Assembly (NCBI GenBank): GCA_900548495.1
Contig: URKT01000008.1
Location: 1-37,676, forward strand
DNA length: 37,676 bases
Direction: 5' to 3'
Source: an uncultured Collinsella sp.
GTDB lineage: Bacteria; Actinomycetota; Coriobacteriia; Coriobacteriales; Coriobacteriaceae
Shown in pieces: positions 25,996-33,198 of the stretch. The notes beneath the pieces were generated by a model that was given only the letters and a program-made list of their open reading frames with translations, made no database searches and was not told the origin of the DNA. Position 1 is the first letter of the stretch. Each line of letters starts with the position of its first letter. Made by a program: the position numbers and the translations under genes.

Positions 25996-28482
25996 CTATT
26001 CGCTGTCGTCCCCAACGTTTTCGCGGTCATTGGCAAGCATCGCCGCGCCGGCGACCGTTGTCGCCACGGCGGCGGCAGCGAGCCCGGCGGCAACGCCAGA
26101 GCCGTCGCCCGTGTCGGCGAGTTTTCCGGTCGAGCCCTTGCTCTTGTTGCCGCCGCCGTTCTTGTTGGCGCCGTCTGCGTTGGAACCCGTGCCGCTACCG
26201 GTGCCGCCTGCACTGCCCGAGGCCGCTACGGTAAAGCTTGCGGCTCCATCGCTGGCGAGCGTGTAGCTCTGCGCCGCGTCGCCCAAGAGACCGTTCACGC
26301 GCACCCAGTACGTTCCCGCGGTAAATGCCTCGCCCTCGGCCATCGCCGTTCCCGGAGCGCCGTTCGCGTCGTGCACAAACTCGAGCTGGGCCGTGCAGGC
26401 ATCGGTTTCGAGCTTGCCCTCGAGTGATGCCGCAATCTTGGCGCGCACGTCTTCGCCGGCCTTAAGGCCTTCGAGTCCCTCAAAATGGGGCGTCAGCGCG
26501 CGTGGATCGATATCGATGGGCACGGAGCCCCGCAGCTCCGTAACGGTCTCGTTGCCCAAGGCGTCCACATCCACATATTCGATGGCAAACGCATGGCCCG
26601 AAGCTGCCACGTTGAGTACGTTGCTGCTGTCGACGAGGCGGAAATGACCCTCGCCAACGGTCTTGCCATCCTGGAATGAGGCATCGCTCAGCGAGTCGCC
26701 GTACGTCATGCGCATGCGGGTCGGGAGATAGTACGGGAGATAGTACGAAGCCGTCTGCTTGTGCTCCGTATCGTAATTGCGCTGGTAGATGCTCCGGGCC
26801 AGCGCCGCATCAACAAAGTCGGATGCGATGATGCCAATGTGCTTGAGGTAATCTGACTTTGTATCCTCGATGCCGCTGGGATTGATGTACGGGCTCTTAT
26901 ACAGATGCTCGTTGACTACTCGTGCCGAGGTAAAAGGATTGCCTCCGTGCGACAAGCCCGTGCAGCTGGTGTAGTTGATAGACCAGCAACGCTCCAGGAC
27001 TTTCTCCTTGGCCCCGTTATCGTCCTCGACATCTACCTCGTTGCGCGTGCGCCCGGTCGTTTCCTTCAGCGCATTATCGACCCAGCTGAGCTTGTCGGTT
27101 CCCGTGAGTTTGTACTTGTCCTGGGCATATACCTTGGTGCAATAGGGCTCTTCATTGCCCGTTTCCCCTATGGCTTCAAATCCCCGCGCGTCTTGGACGA
27201 GACACATCGACTGCCCGGAATGCGCCTTGATCTTGTCATCCCATTGGGTGAGGTCGAGGCCCCACGTGTGGCCGCTTACGCTGTTGCCGGCGAGCCCAAA
27301 TCGACGCAGCAGGACGATCTTTCCGCGCACCTCACCCAGCGTGGGGACGTGGCTCGACGTGTAGAACAGGTTGGGGTTATCGGCCATAACCTTGGCGAAG
27401 GCCGTCGTTATGCTTTCGTCGGTAGCCTCATCGTTGCCGCGCGATGCGAGCATGATGAGCGCTTCTGACGGGTTTTCGTTCAAAAACGTTTTGAAGTACC
27501 CGATGACATCGGAGAGATGCAGATAGTTCCCGTCTTTTTTGAGTAGGTAGAAAATCCCGTGGTCGATGCCGGGGTCATCGCCCTTTCCGAGCCGGATATC
27601 AAAATAGCGAATGCCTTCGAGCAACTGCGTGGGAATGTAATCCTGCTGGCATTTTACTTGCGAGGATTGGGGCTCAGTGTCGTTGTCCACGCTGCAGGTG
27701 CCCGAATCGTGCGTACCCGGGATGCTCAGCTCGTCGAGGAACTTGTTGTCGTCGACGTATTTCATCCAACATGGTCCGTCGACGTAGCTGCTGTACGTGA
27801 TCCAGTCGAGGCTGCTAACCGTGGCATCGTTCTTTTTCATGTCGTAACCGATAAGTTCGAGCTCCCACGGAATGCTCTTACTCTTATGGCAGATCTTATT
27901 GTTGTCCTGGTCTTCGCCGTTCGATTCTATTGCCAGGTACTTAATGTCTTTTTTCTCGGTTTCTTTCTCGACCGTGCGGTCTCGGATGATATAGGTTCCG
28001 TTTGATTGACGCTCGAACGCAAAAGCGCGGCTGGGCTTGTTGTCATACTCGCCGCCCCATACGTGGATGACCTTTCCATCTTTGTCAGAGTCGTCGTCGA
28101 CCGACCAAATGCTGTAGCCCGTCTTTTTATGCTCTTCGAAATTGAGCAAGGTGCGGATAGCATACCAGTTTGTATCGTCATTCTTGGTCGTTACGTTCTC
28201 AAGGATGAGCTTGCTGGACGTACCGTCGTTAAACAGGTGGCAGACGTTGCCGCGAACGTTGCCGTCTTGGTTGACGCTCGCGGTGCGAAAATAGCCCGCG
28301 GGGCGAAGGCGAATGACGAAATTGTCGAGGCTGTCCGACGGTGCGGGTGTGTTGTCTGCAAATGCCGCTCGCAGGGGAATGCCCGGCGCTGCGGTTTCGG
28401 GCAGGCTTGCAAGTGGTGACAACGCCGCAAGCCCTAGGCCCAGCGTAAACGCTCGGCGGCTGATGGCATGGTGTTCGGTCAT
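25996..28482 (-). CDS. Secreted PI-PLC-like phosphodiesterase with sortase-type anchor
   Basis: An 828-residue surface protein. The N-terminus has SRRAFTLGLGLAAL (8-21), a twin-arginine-like signal with a stretch ending in AFA near 40-42. Residues 55-215 have repeated short-strand patterns suggestive of a beta-trefoil lectin-like module. The catalytic domain shows SIPGTHDSGT with H258 and D259, IRYFDIRLG at 291-299 and DHGIFYL with H308, matching the phosphatidylinositol phospholipase C X domain and its two general acid-base histidines. A C-terminal beta-rich region and a Gly/Ser/Asn-rich spacer lead to LADTG (788-792), a hydrophobic helix and a short acidic tail. The anchor lacks the usual basic tail. 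Substrate could be host or bacterial phosphoinositides or glycolipids. GGAGAAG precedes the ATG. Confidence 0.85.
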   Translation of the reverse strand: MTEHHAISRRAFTLGLGLAALSPLASLPETAAPGIPLRAAFADNTPAPSDSLDNFVIRLRPAGYFRTASVNQDGNVRGNVCHLFNDGTSSKLILENVTTKNDDTNWYAIRTLLNFEEHKKTGYSIWSVDDDSDKDGKVIHVWGGEYDNKPSRAFAFERQSNGTYIIRDRTVEKETEKKDIKYLAIESNGEDQDNNKICHKSKSIPWELELIGYDMKKNDATVSSLDWITYSSYVDGPCWMKYVDDNKFLDELSIPGTHDSGTCSVDNDTEPQSSQVKCQQDYIPTQLLEGIRYFDIRLGKGDDPGIDHGIFYLLKKDGNYLHLSDVIGYFKTFLNENPSEALIMLASRGNDEATDESITTAFAKVMADNPNLFYTSSHVPTLGEVRGKIVLLRRFGLAGNSVSGHTWGLDLTQWDDKIKAHSGQSMCLVQDARGFEAIGETGNEEPYCTKVYAQDKYKLTGTDKLSWVDNALKETTGRTRNEVDVEDDNGAKEKVLERCWSINYTSCTGLSHGGNPFTSARVVNEHLYKSPYINPSGIEDTKSDYLKHIGIIASDFVDAALARSIYQRNYDTEHKQTASYYLPYYLPTRMRMTYGDSLSDASFQDGKTVGEGHFRLVDSSNVLNVAASGHAFAIEYVDVDALGNETVTELRGSVPIDIDPRALTPHFEGLEGLKAGEDVRAKIAASLEGKLETDACTAQLEFVHDANGAPGTAMAEGEAFTAGTYWVRVNGLLGDAAQSYTLASDGAASFTVAASGSAGGTGSGTGSNADGANKNGGGNKSKGSTGKLADTGDGSGVAAGLAAAAVATTVAGAAMLANDRENVGDDSE

Positions 28483-28525
28483 AACTTCTCCATTCGCAGA
28501 GTGCGGTTATGCGATAGTTTTGGTC

Positions 28526-28531
28526 ACTATA
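28526..28531 (-). promoter_or_regulatory. Probable -10 box of the PI-PLC-like gene
   Basis: TATAGT on the minus strand lies 44 nt upstream of the start at 28482. No clear -35 was recognised. Confidence 0.4.
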
Positions 28532-28683
28532 CTGCCCAGATGTTTAAAGATGCTGGTTTAATTGTCTGCGCGGCGCAATAAATCGGTGGGCGGACGTGTT
28601 GGGGTGTTTGTCGTTTTCGTACTGTTGCCACATTTGGGGCGGTTCCGGCGTCCGGCATCCTCGCGTTCGTCGGCTACAGGCAT

Positions 28684-28715
28684 AAGAAAGGGAGGGTCGG
28701 TTTACCGGCCCTCCC
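28684..28715 (-). terminator. Terminator of the first lipoprotein gene
   Basis: GGGAGGGTCGG at 28690-28700 pairs with CCGGCCCTCCC at 28705-28715 (one G-U). On the minus strand it is followed by TTTCTT. Confidence 0.75.
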
Positions 28716-28787
28716 TGGGTACGAAGCGCTGGGGTACCGTCGCTTGTTTGCACTGCGACCGTGTTTCCCGTTGCGCTCGCCAGTCGC

Positions 28788-29381
28788 TTAGCGCTTGATC
28801 TCGATATCGTCGAGCTTGACGTCCATGGCCTCGGTCTTGGCCTCGGCGATGTCGTCGGCAAATTCCAGAGACTTCATCATGGTCTCGACGGCGTCCTTGT
28901 GCTCCTCGACGTTGTCGATACGCACATACACACTGCCGCCGTCAACGTCGGTGAAGTATTCGGTCGTTACGCCGCCCGAGTGTGTATAGGAAGCGTTGCG
29001 CCAAGTCTTGCCGTTGTACTTGACGGGGTCATTCTCGGTCCACTCAAAGCTGGCATTCCACTTTGCCTCGTAGTCGAACAGCTCGTCGGCGTTCTTGTCA
29101 GGATCGAAGACGGGGATGAAGCGATCGCTGGCGTGCTCGCTCTCGGTGAACTTAAACTGGGCCCTGTCGGCGGTGTCGCCGGCAACGTCGGTAATCTCGA
29201 CGCCCTCGGGAACCTCGACCTTAAACCAAATGAAGTCGGTCCTCATATCCACGGCTGGCTTTTCTGCGCCGCCGCCACCGCCACTGCCGGTAGCGCCGCC
29301 GCTTCCGCCGCAACCCACCAGGGCAACCGCGGCAAAAAGACTCATGCAGAGGGTGAGAATCGCAAAGGCCTTCTTTTTCAT
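28788..29381 (-). CDS. Lipoprotein, paralogue of the one at 29611-30219
   Basis: A 197-residue predicted lipoprotein: MKKKAFAIL, a hydrophobic core and the lipobox LVGC, with Cys lipidation at about residue 24. A Gly/Ser-rich spacer follows. The mature domain has TDFIWFKVEVPEG, DRFIPVFDP, VKYNGKTWRN, YFTDVDGGSVYV and a helix EEHKDAVETMMKSLEF. The same blocks occur in the next gene, so the two arose by duplication. I do not recognise the family. GAGGAGG precedes the ATG. Each copy has its own terminator, so they are probably separate transcripts. Confidence 0.8.
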   Translation of the reverse strand: MKKKAFAILTLCMSLFAAVALVGCGGSGGATGSGGGGGAEKPAVDMRTDFIWFKVEVPEGVEITDVAGDTADRAQFKFTESEHASDRFIPVFDPDKNADELFDYEAKWNASFEWTENDPVKYNGKTWRNASYTHSGGVTTEYFTDVDGGSVYVRIDNVEEHKDAVETMMKSLEFADDIAEAKTEAMDVKLDDIEIKR

Positions 29382-29453
29382 GGTCGTGTCCTCCTCGATC
29401 TGTAACCACCTATGGATTACCTGTCTTTACTGTACGCGTGGACGGCTCGCTAG

Positions 29454-29472
29454 GGTGGGCCATGTGTCCCAT
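29454..29472. promoter_or_regulatory. Shared palindromic motif, copy 1
   Basis: GGTGGGCCATGTGTCCCAT lies 73 nt upstream of the lipoprotein start at 29381. The core GGG-x-CATRTG-x-CCC is nearly palindromic and 18 of 19 bases match the copy at 30430-30448. Operator-like, but unproven. Confidence 0.4.
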
Positions 29473-29518
29473 TCTGAGGGCCGGATTTGCGCCGGCAAGT
29501 GGCAATATGTTCGGGCGT

Positions 29519-29553
29519 AAAAGAGGGGAGGGCCGGCGCCGTCGGCCCTCCCC
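29519..29553 (-). terminator. Terminator of the second lipoprotein gene
   Basis: GGGGAGGGCCG at 29525-29535 pairs with CGGCCCTCCCC at 29543-29553; the minus strand continues with TCTTTT. Confidence 0.75.
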
Positions 29554-29610
29554 GGGGTTGGGTGCCCGTTGTTTTAATGGGGCGTTCGTGCGGGCGTGCG
29601 CGAACCCTTG

Positions 29611-30219
29611 CTACTTGATCTCGATGCTCGAAATCTCGACGCCGCGGGCCTCGGTGACGGCCGCCTTGATGTCGTCGGGGAACTCGATGGAGTTGAGGAG
29701 CGTCTCGGCTTCTTTCTTGTGAAGGTCGACGTTCCTAATCATGATATAGATGCTTCCCGTGTCGACGTCGGTAAAGAGGTAGGTATAAGTGCCGCCGTTG
29801 TCCTTGCACGTTCCGGTGAGCCATGTTCTGCCGTTGTACTCGACGGGGTCGCCATCCTCCCACTGGAACGTTCCGGTGTGCCTTTCGGCCTGCTCTGCAA
29901 AGGACTCTTCGGCCGTCATCTTCTCTTGCCAAACGGGGATGAAACGGTCAACTGTGGTGTTCTCGTCTTCGGGGAAGGTGAGCTGGACCCTGTCGGCATT
30001 CTTGCCAGCGGAGTCGCTTACGCCAACGCTCTCGGGCATCTCGACCTTAAACCAGATAAAGTCGGTCTTCTTGGCGACGGGAGCTTTTTCCTTGCCCTCG
30101 CTCTTGGATGCGCTGCTGCCCCCGCCTCCGCTTGACGCACTTCCGCCGCAGCCGACAAGGGCAAATGCGGCAAAGAGGGCGATGCAAAGGGAAAGGATCG
30201 ATAGGGTCTTTTTCTTCAT
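29611..30219 (-). CDS. Lipoprotein, paralogue of the one at 28788-29381
   Basis: A 202-residue predicted lipoprotein with MKKKTLSIL, a hydrophobic stretch and lipobox LVGC, then a Ser/Gly/Lys-rich spacer. The mature part repeats the neighbour's blocks: TDFIWFKVEMPES, VDRFIPVWQ, VEYNGRTW, FTDVDTGSIYI, HKKEAETLLNSIEF and a C-terminal IEIK. ATG 30219 is chosen because AAGGAGG precedes it and because the signal starts there; the in-frame ATG at 30252 adds 11 residues with no signal character. Function unknown. Confidence 0.8.
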   Translation of the reverse strand: MKKKTLSILSLCIALFAAFALVGCGGSASSGGGGSSASKSEGKEKAPVAKKTDFIWFKVEMPESVGVSDSAGKNADRVQLTFPEDENTTVDRFIPVWQEKMTAEESFAEQAERHTGTFQWEDGDPVEYNGRTWLTGTCKDNGGTYTYLFTDVDTGSIYIMIRNVDLHKKEAETLLNSIEFPDDIKAAVTEARGVEISSIEIK

Positions 30220-30571
30220 GGTGGCGTCCTCCTTGTCTGCCGATGACATCACGGCGCCGCGGGTTGTTGGAGCCGTTGGTGTATGTTGCTATTCGCAAGC
30301 GTGACGGATGTCGTTGTGTGTGGTGCGGCGATACCTCCGTTCTTAGTTTTCGGCCGTTGCGCGGCCGTGCCCCAACGGGTTCCTTACTTATAGATATGCC
30401 CCAGCTTGTGCTGCCCGGGAGTCTCGAAAGGTGGGCCATATGTCCCATGTTTGGGGCAGGCGCATGGGACGGCACGGCTCGGCATCGGTTTTTTCATGTT
30501 GCGCAACAGCGCCCTGGGTGGGGGCGTATAGACTTGGCTGTGACAAAAGCTAAACCACGAAAGGTCGAACG
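30220..30571. other. 352-nt divergent intergenic stretch
   Basis: It separates the second lipoprotein gene (minus) from the zinc-ribbon gene (plus) and holds the shared motif at 30430-30448. A TATAGA at 30527-30532 could be the -10 box of the plus-strand gene. No gene seen. Confidence 0.45.
30430..30448. promoter_or_regulatory. Shared palindromic motif, copy 2
   Basis: GGTGGGCCATATGTCCCAT differs from the copy at 29454-29472 by one base. It lies 211 nt upstream of the lipoprotein start at 30219 and 124 nt before the plus-strand start at 30572. Confidence 0.4.
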
Positions 30572-31411
30572 ATGTTCTGTCAAAAATGCGGACAGCAAGT
30601 GCCTGATGGATCGACGTTTTGTACGCATTGCGGGGCGTCGCTGGCTGGCGGTTCCATACCGACGCCTACGGGCACTGGTCCTTCCTCTGCCCCGGGCCTA
30701 ACCCAATCGATGCCGCCGGTCGCGCCCGCGCCTCAAAAGCCTAAGAGCAAAGCTCCGATTGTCATTGCGGTGGCGTGTGCCGCCGTGGTACTCCTTGGGG
30801 GTGGCACGGTGTTTGCGCTCACGATGCTTAACGGGTCCAAGAGCTCTGACACGCAAATCTCGGTGATCGATACCGGGTCTTCGGACGAGAAAGATTCTTC
30901 TGCCAAGAAGAAGAGCGACAAGTCCAAGTCTAAGGAGTCTTCGTCGTCGGATGACGAAGCCGTTCCCGAGGACGAGTCGGCATACTACGGCTCGGGCGAT
31001 TCGGACGATTACCTGACCGACGTGCATACGTACACGAACGACCTTCACCCTTATAGCATGTCGATTCCCAATCGCTTTGAGATGGAAGATACTCCCAGCG
31101 GCAGTGGCGCCAGGTATGAGGATCCGGAGACGGGTTTTGTGATCAACCTTTTTGGCTACGTCAACATTAACGACGAAACTGCACACGAGATGTTCGTCGA
31201 CGTGGACACCTCGGGCAAGGCCGACCTCTATACCGCAGAGGGCGACAACTGGTACGTGGTCTCGTGGTGTGAGGACGATACGATCATTTACGAAAAGACG
31301 ATCGTCACGGATTCGACGATTGCCACGGCGCATTTGGAGTACTCGACTGCAAACCGCGACATGGGGTCGAAGATTATCGACACGCTGCTGCCGACGTTTC
31401 AGGTGGACTAG
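30572..31411 (+). CDS. Zinc-ribbon membrane protein of unknown function
   Basis: A 279-residue protein with an N-terminal zinc ribbon (C3, C6, C17, C20 in CQKCG...CTHCG), a Pro/Ser/Thr linker, one transmembrane helix at about 61-86, a long Ser/Lys/Asp-rich segment to about 135, and an extracytoplasmic domain (about 140-279). The latter has HPYSMSIPNRFEME, FVINLFGYVNI, WYVVSWCEDD and ends in DTLLPTFQVD. This layout is common among Gram-positive envelope proteins of unknown role. GAAAGG precedes the ATG. Confidence 0.75.
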   Translation: MFCQKCGQQVPDGSTFCTHCGASLAGGSIPTPTGTGPSSAPGLTQSMPPVAPAPQKPKSKAPIVIAVACAAVVLLGGGTVFALTMLNGSKSSDTQISVIDTGSSDEKDSSAKKKSDKSKSKESSSSDDEAVPEDESAYYGSGDSDDYLTDVHTYTNDLHPYSMSIPNRFEMEDTPSGSGARYEDPETGFVINLFGYVNINDETAHEMFVDVDTSGKADLYTAEGDNWYVVSWCEDDTIIYEKTIVTDSTIATAHLEYSTANRDMGSKIIDTLLPTFQVD

Positions 31412-31459
31412 GCGCCCGTGCCTATAGCCGGCAATCGGAAACACCGATAGCCAGAGCTC

Positions 31460-31488
31460 CTGACAGCCTTTGTCTTATGGGCTAGACT
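31460..31488 (+). promoter_or_regulatory. Probable promoter of fchA-folD
   Basis: CTGACA (31460-31465) and TAGACT (31483-31488) have an ideal 17-nt spacer; the -35 matches the TTGACA consensus at five of six positions. Transcription would start near 31495, about 100 nt before fchA. Confidence 0.6.
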
Positions 31489-31508
31489 GACTTGGACAAG
31501 ATCGATGA

Positions 31509-31548
31509 ATGGGACAACCGCTTCCTGGCGTCGTTGTCCCATTTTTTA
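31509..31548 (+). terminator. Terminator or attenuator in the fchA leader
   Basis: ATGGGACAAC at 31509-31518 pairs with GTTGTCCCAT at 31533-31542, followed by a six-T run. It lies between a good promoter and fchA. It either ends readthrough from the zinc-ribbon gene or acts as an attenuator for fchA-folD. Confidence 0.7.
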
Positions 31549-31596
31549 TTATGCGTGCGGCCCGTGGTGGCCGGCGCGGTGGGCAGAGGTGTTTCG

Positions 31597-32229
31597 ATGA
31601 GCCAAGAGATGATGGATAAAACCTGTCGCGAGTTTGCCCAGGCGCTTGCCGCGCGTGAGCCGGTTCCCGGCGGCGGTAGCGCGAGCGCCTTTGTGGGCGC
31701 GCTGGGAGCCTCGCTTTGCGGGATGGTCGCGCGCTACGGGGCGACCAATCCCGCGCTTGCCGATCGCGCAGACGATCTGACACACGCATTTGCTCAGGCA
31801 GACGAGTTGGCACAGGAACTTGTGGGTCTGGTCGCCGAGGACGTTCGTGCCTACGGACAGGTGTCCGCGGCGTATGGTATTCCGCGCGAGGACCCGGCTC
31901 GACCTGCGGCGATCCAGGACGCGTTGCATGTGGCGGCCATGCCACCGTATCGGATCATGGACGCCTGCGGGCGCGCGCTGGCGCTGCTCGAGGATATGGC
32001 CGACAAGGGCTCGCGCCAGCTGCTGTCCGACGTGGCGTGCGGTGCCGTGTTCTGCCGCGCCGCCATGCAGGGTGCGAGCCTGACGCTCTTTGCCAACACT
32101 ACGTCTATGAAAGACCGGGCGCGCGCCGAGGAGCTCGAGACGGCGTGCGATGAGCTGCTGGATACGTGGCTACCGCGCGCCGATGCGCTGGCGCGCCGCG
32201 CTGCCGACGCCGCCAGGAAGAGGGGATAG
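31597..32229 (+). CDS. fchA: Cyclodeaminase / methenyl-THF cyclohydrolase FchA
   Basis: A 210-residue protein of the formiminotransferase-cyclodeaminase C-terminal family. Family hallmarks are EPVPGGGSASAFVGALGASL near the N-terminus, MVARY, and the helical region with AAMPPYRIMDACGRAL. FchA proteins of clostridia and methylotrophs hydrolyse 5,10-methenyl-THF to 10-formyl-THF; others deaminate formimino-THF. No formiminotransferase domain is attached and no histidine degradation genes are near. Its neighbour is folD, 2 nt downstream, so the one-carbon cyclohydrolase role is favoured. ATG 31597 follows AGAGG; the in-frame frame from 31492 begins before the leader hairpin and is not credible. 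Confidence 0.85.
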   Translation: MSQEMMDKTCREFAQALAAREPVPGGGSASAFVGALGASLCGMVARYGATNPALADRADDLTHAFAQADELAQELVGLVAEDVRAYGQVSAAYGIPREDPARPAAIQDALHVAAMPPYRIMDACGRALALLEDMADKGSRQLLSDVACGAVFCRAAMQGASLTLFANTTSMKDRARAEELETACDELLDTWLPRADALARRAADAARKRG

Positions 32230-32231
32230 CC

Positions 32232-33086
32232 ATGGCAGAGCTGCTCAAAGGGGCTCCCGTTGCCCGTGCTTTGACTGAGGAACTCGCTGCTCGCTGCACC
32301 GCCCTGCGCGAACGGGGTATCGTGCCGACGCTGACCATCGTTCGCGTGGGCGAGCGCGAGGACGACCTGTCCTACGAGCGCGGTGCCCTCAAGCGCTGCG
32401 AGAAGGTTGGCATTGAGGCTCGCCGCGTTTTGCTTCCTGCCGATGTTTCGCAGGACGAGCTGTTGACGGCCGTCGAGGACATCAATACCGATTCGGCTGT
32501 TCATGGCTGTCTGATGTTCCGCCCGCTGCCCGCCGGCCTTGACGAGAACGCCGTCGCCGCAGCGCTCGATCCCGCCAAGGACGTTGACTCCATGACGCCG
32601 GCTTCACTGCTCACCACGCTTTCGGGGCGCGGCGAGGGTTTTGCCCCCTGCACGGCCGAAGCCGTGCTTGCTTTGCTGGATCATTACGGCGTTGAGCTGG
32701 ATGGGGCCAAGGTTGCTGTGGTCGGGCGCTCGCTGGTGATTGGTCGTCCCGTTGCCGCCATGCTTACGGCGCGCAATGCGACCGTGACGACGTGCCATAC
32801 GCATACGCGCGACCTTGCTACCGAGTGCCGTGCTGCCGACATTGTGGTTGCCGCCGTTGGACGCGCACGCACGATTGGCGCGGATGCGGTCCGCGAGGAC
32901 CAGACGATCATTGATGTGGGCATTAACTGGGATGAGGACGCTGGCAAGCTGGTGGGTGACGTCGATTTTATTGCCGCGGAGCCGGTTGTTGGTGCCATCA
33001 CCCCCGTGCCGGGCGGCGTGGGGGCTGTGACGACGGCGATCCTCGCCAAACACGTGATCGAAGCGGCCGAGCGCGCATCGAAATAG
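32232..33086 (+). CDS. folD: FolD-type methylene-THF dehydrogenase with altered cyclohydrolase site
   Basis: A 284-residue FolD homologue. Family blocks are KDVDSMTPASLL, FAPCTAEAVLALL, AVVGRSLVIGRPVA with the NADP-binding GRS, VTTCHTHT, and TPVPGGVGAVTTA. In bifunctional FolD the catalytic residues are Tyr and Lys of Y-x3-K, Gln of the VQLPLP motif and Asp of DVDG. Here the Tyr is kept (YERGALKRC) but the Lys position is Ala, and the second motif reads MFRPLP, so Gln is Phe. The Asp of DVD remains. The dehydrogenase fold looks intact while the cyclohydrolase chemistry looks lost. It overlaps functionally with adjacent fchA. ATG 32232 follows GAGGGG. Confidence 0.9.
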   Translation: MAELLKGAPVARALTEELAARCTALRERGIVPTLTIVRVGEREDDLSYERGALKRCEKVGIEARRVLLPADVSQDELLTAVEDINTDSAVHGCLMFRPLPAGLDENAVAAALDPAKDVDSMTPASLLTTLSGRGEGFAPCTAEAVLALLDHYGVELDGAKVAVVGRSLVIGRPVAAMLTARNATVTTCHTHTRDLATECRAADIVVAAVGRARTIGADAVREDQTIIDVGINWDEDAGKLVGDVDFIAAEPVVGAITPVPGGVGAVTTAILAKHVIEAAERASK

Positions 33087-33120
33087 GCATTTTCGCACAC
33101 AGGGGTCCCGAGGGGTCCTG

Positions 33121-33145
33121 AAGGGTTGCGGTTTCGCCCTTTTTG
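33121..33145 (+). terminator. Weak terminator after folD
   Basis: AAGGG at 33121-33125 pairs with CCCTT at 33137-33141, with a T-run ending at 33144. The stem is short, with a bulge. Confidence 0.45.
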
Positions 33146-33198
33146 CGTCGAAGCGATACACTGTTGCCGTTTGATTTCTTCGCTCAAGGAGGATGCGC

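Larger units (their letters stand above)
28483..28787. other. 305-nt intergenic stretch
   Basis: It holds the promoter side of the PI-PLC-like gene (minus strand) and the terminator of the lipoprotein gene. Nothing else is evident. Confidence 0.5.
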
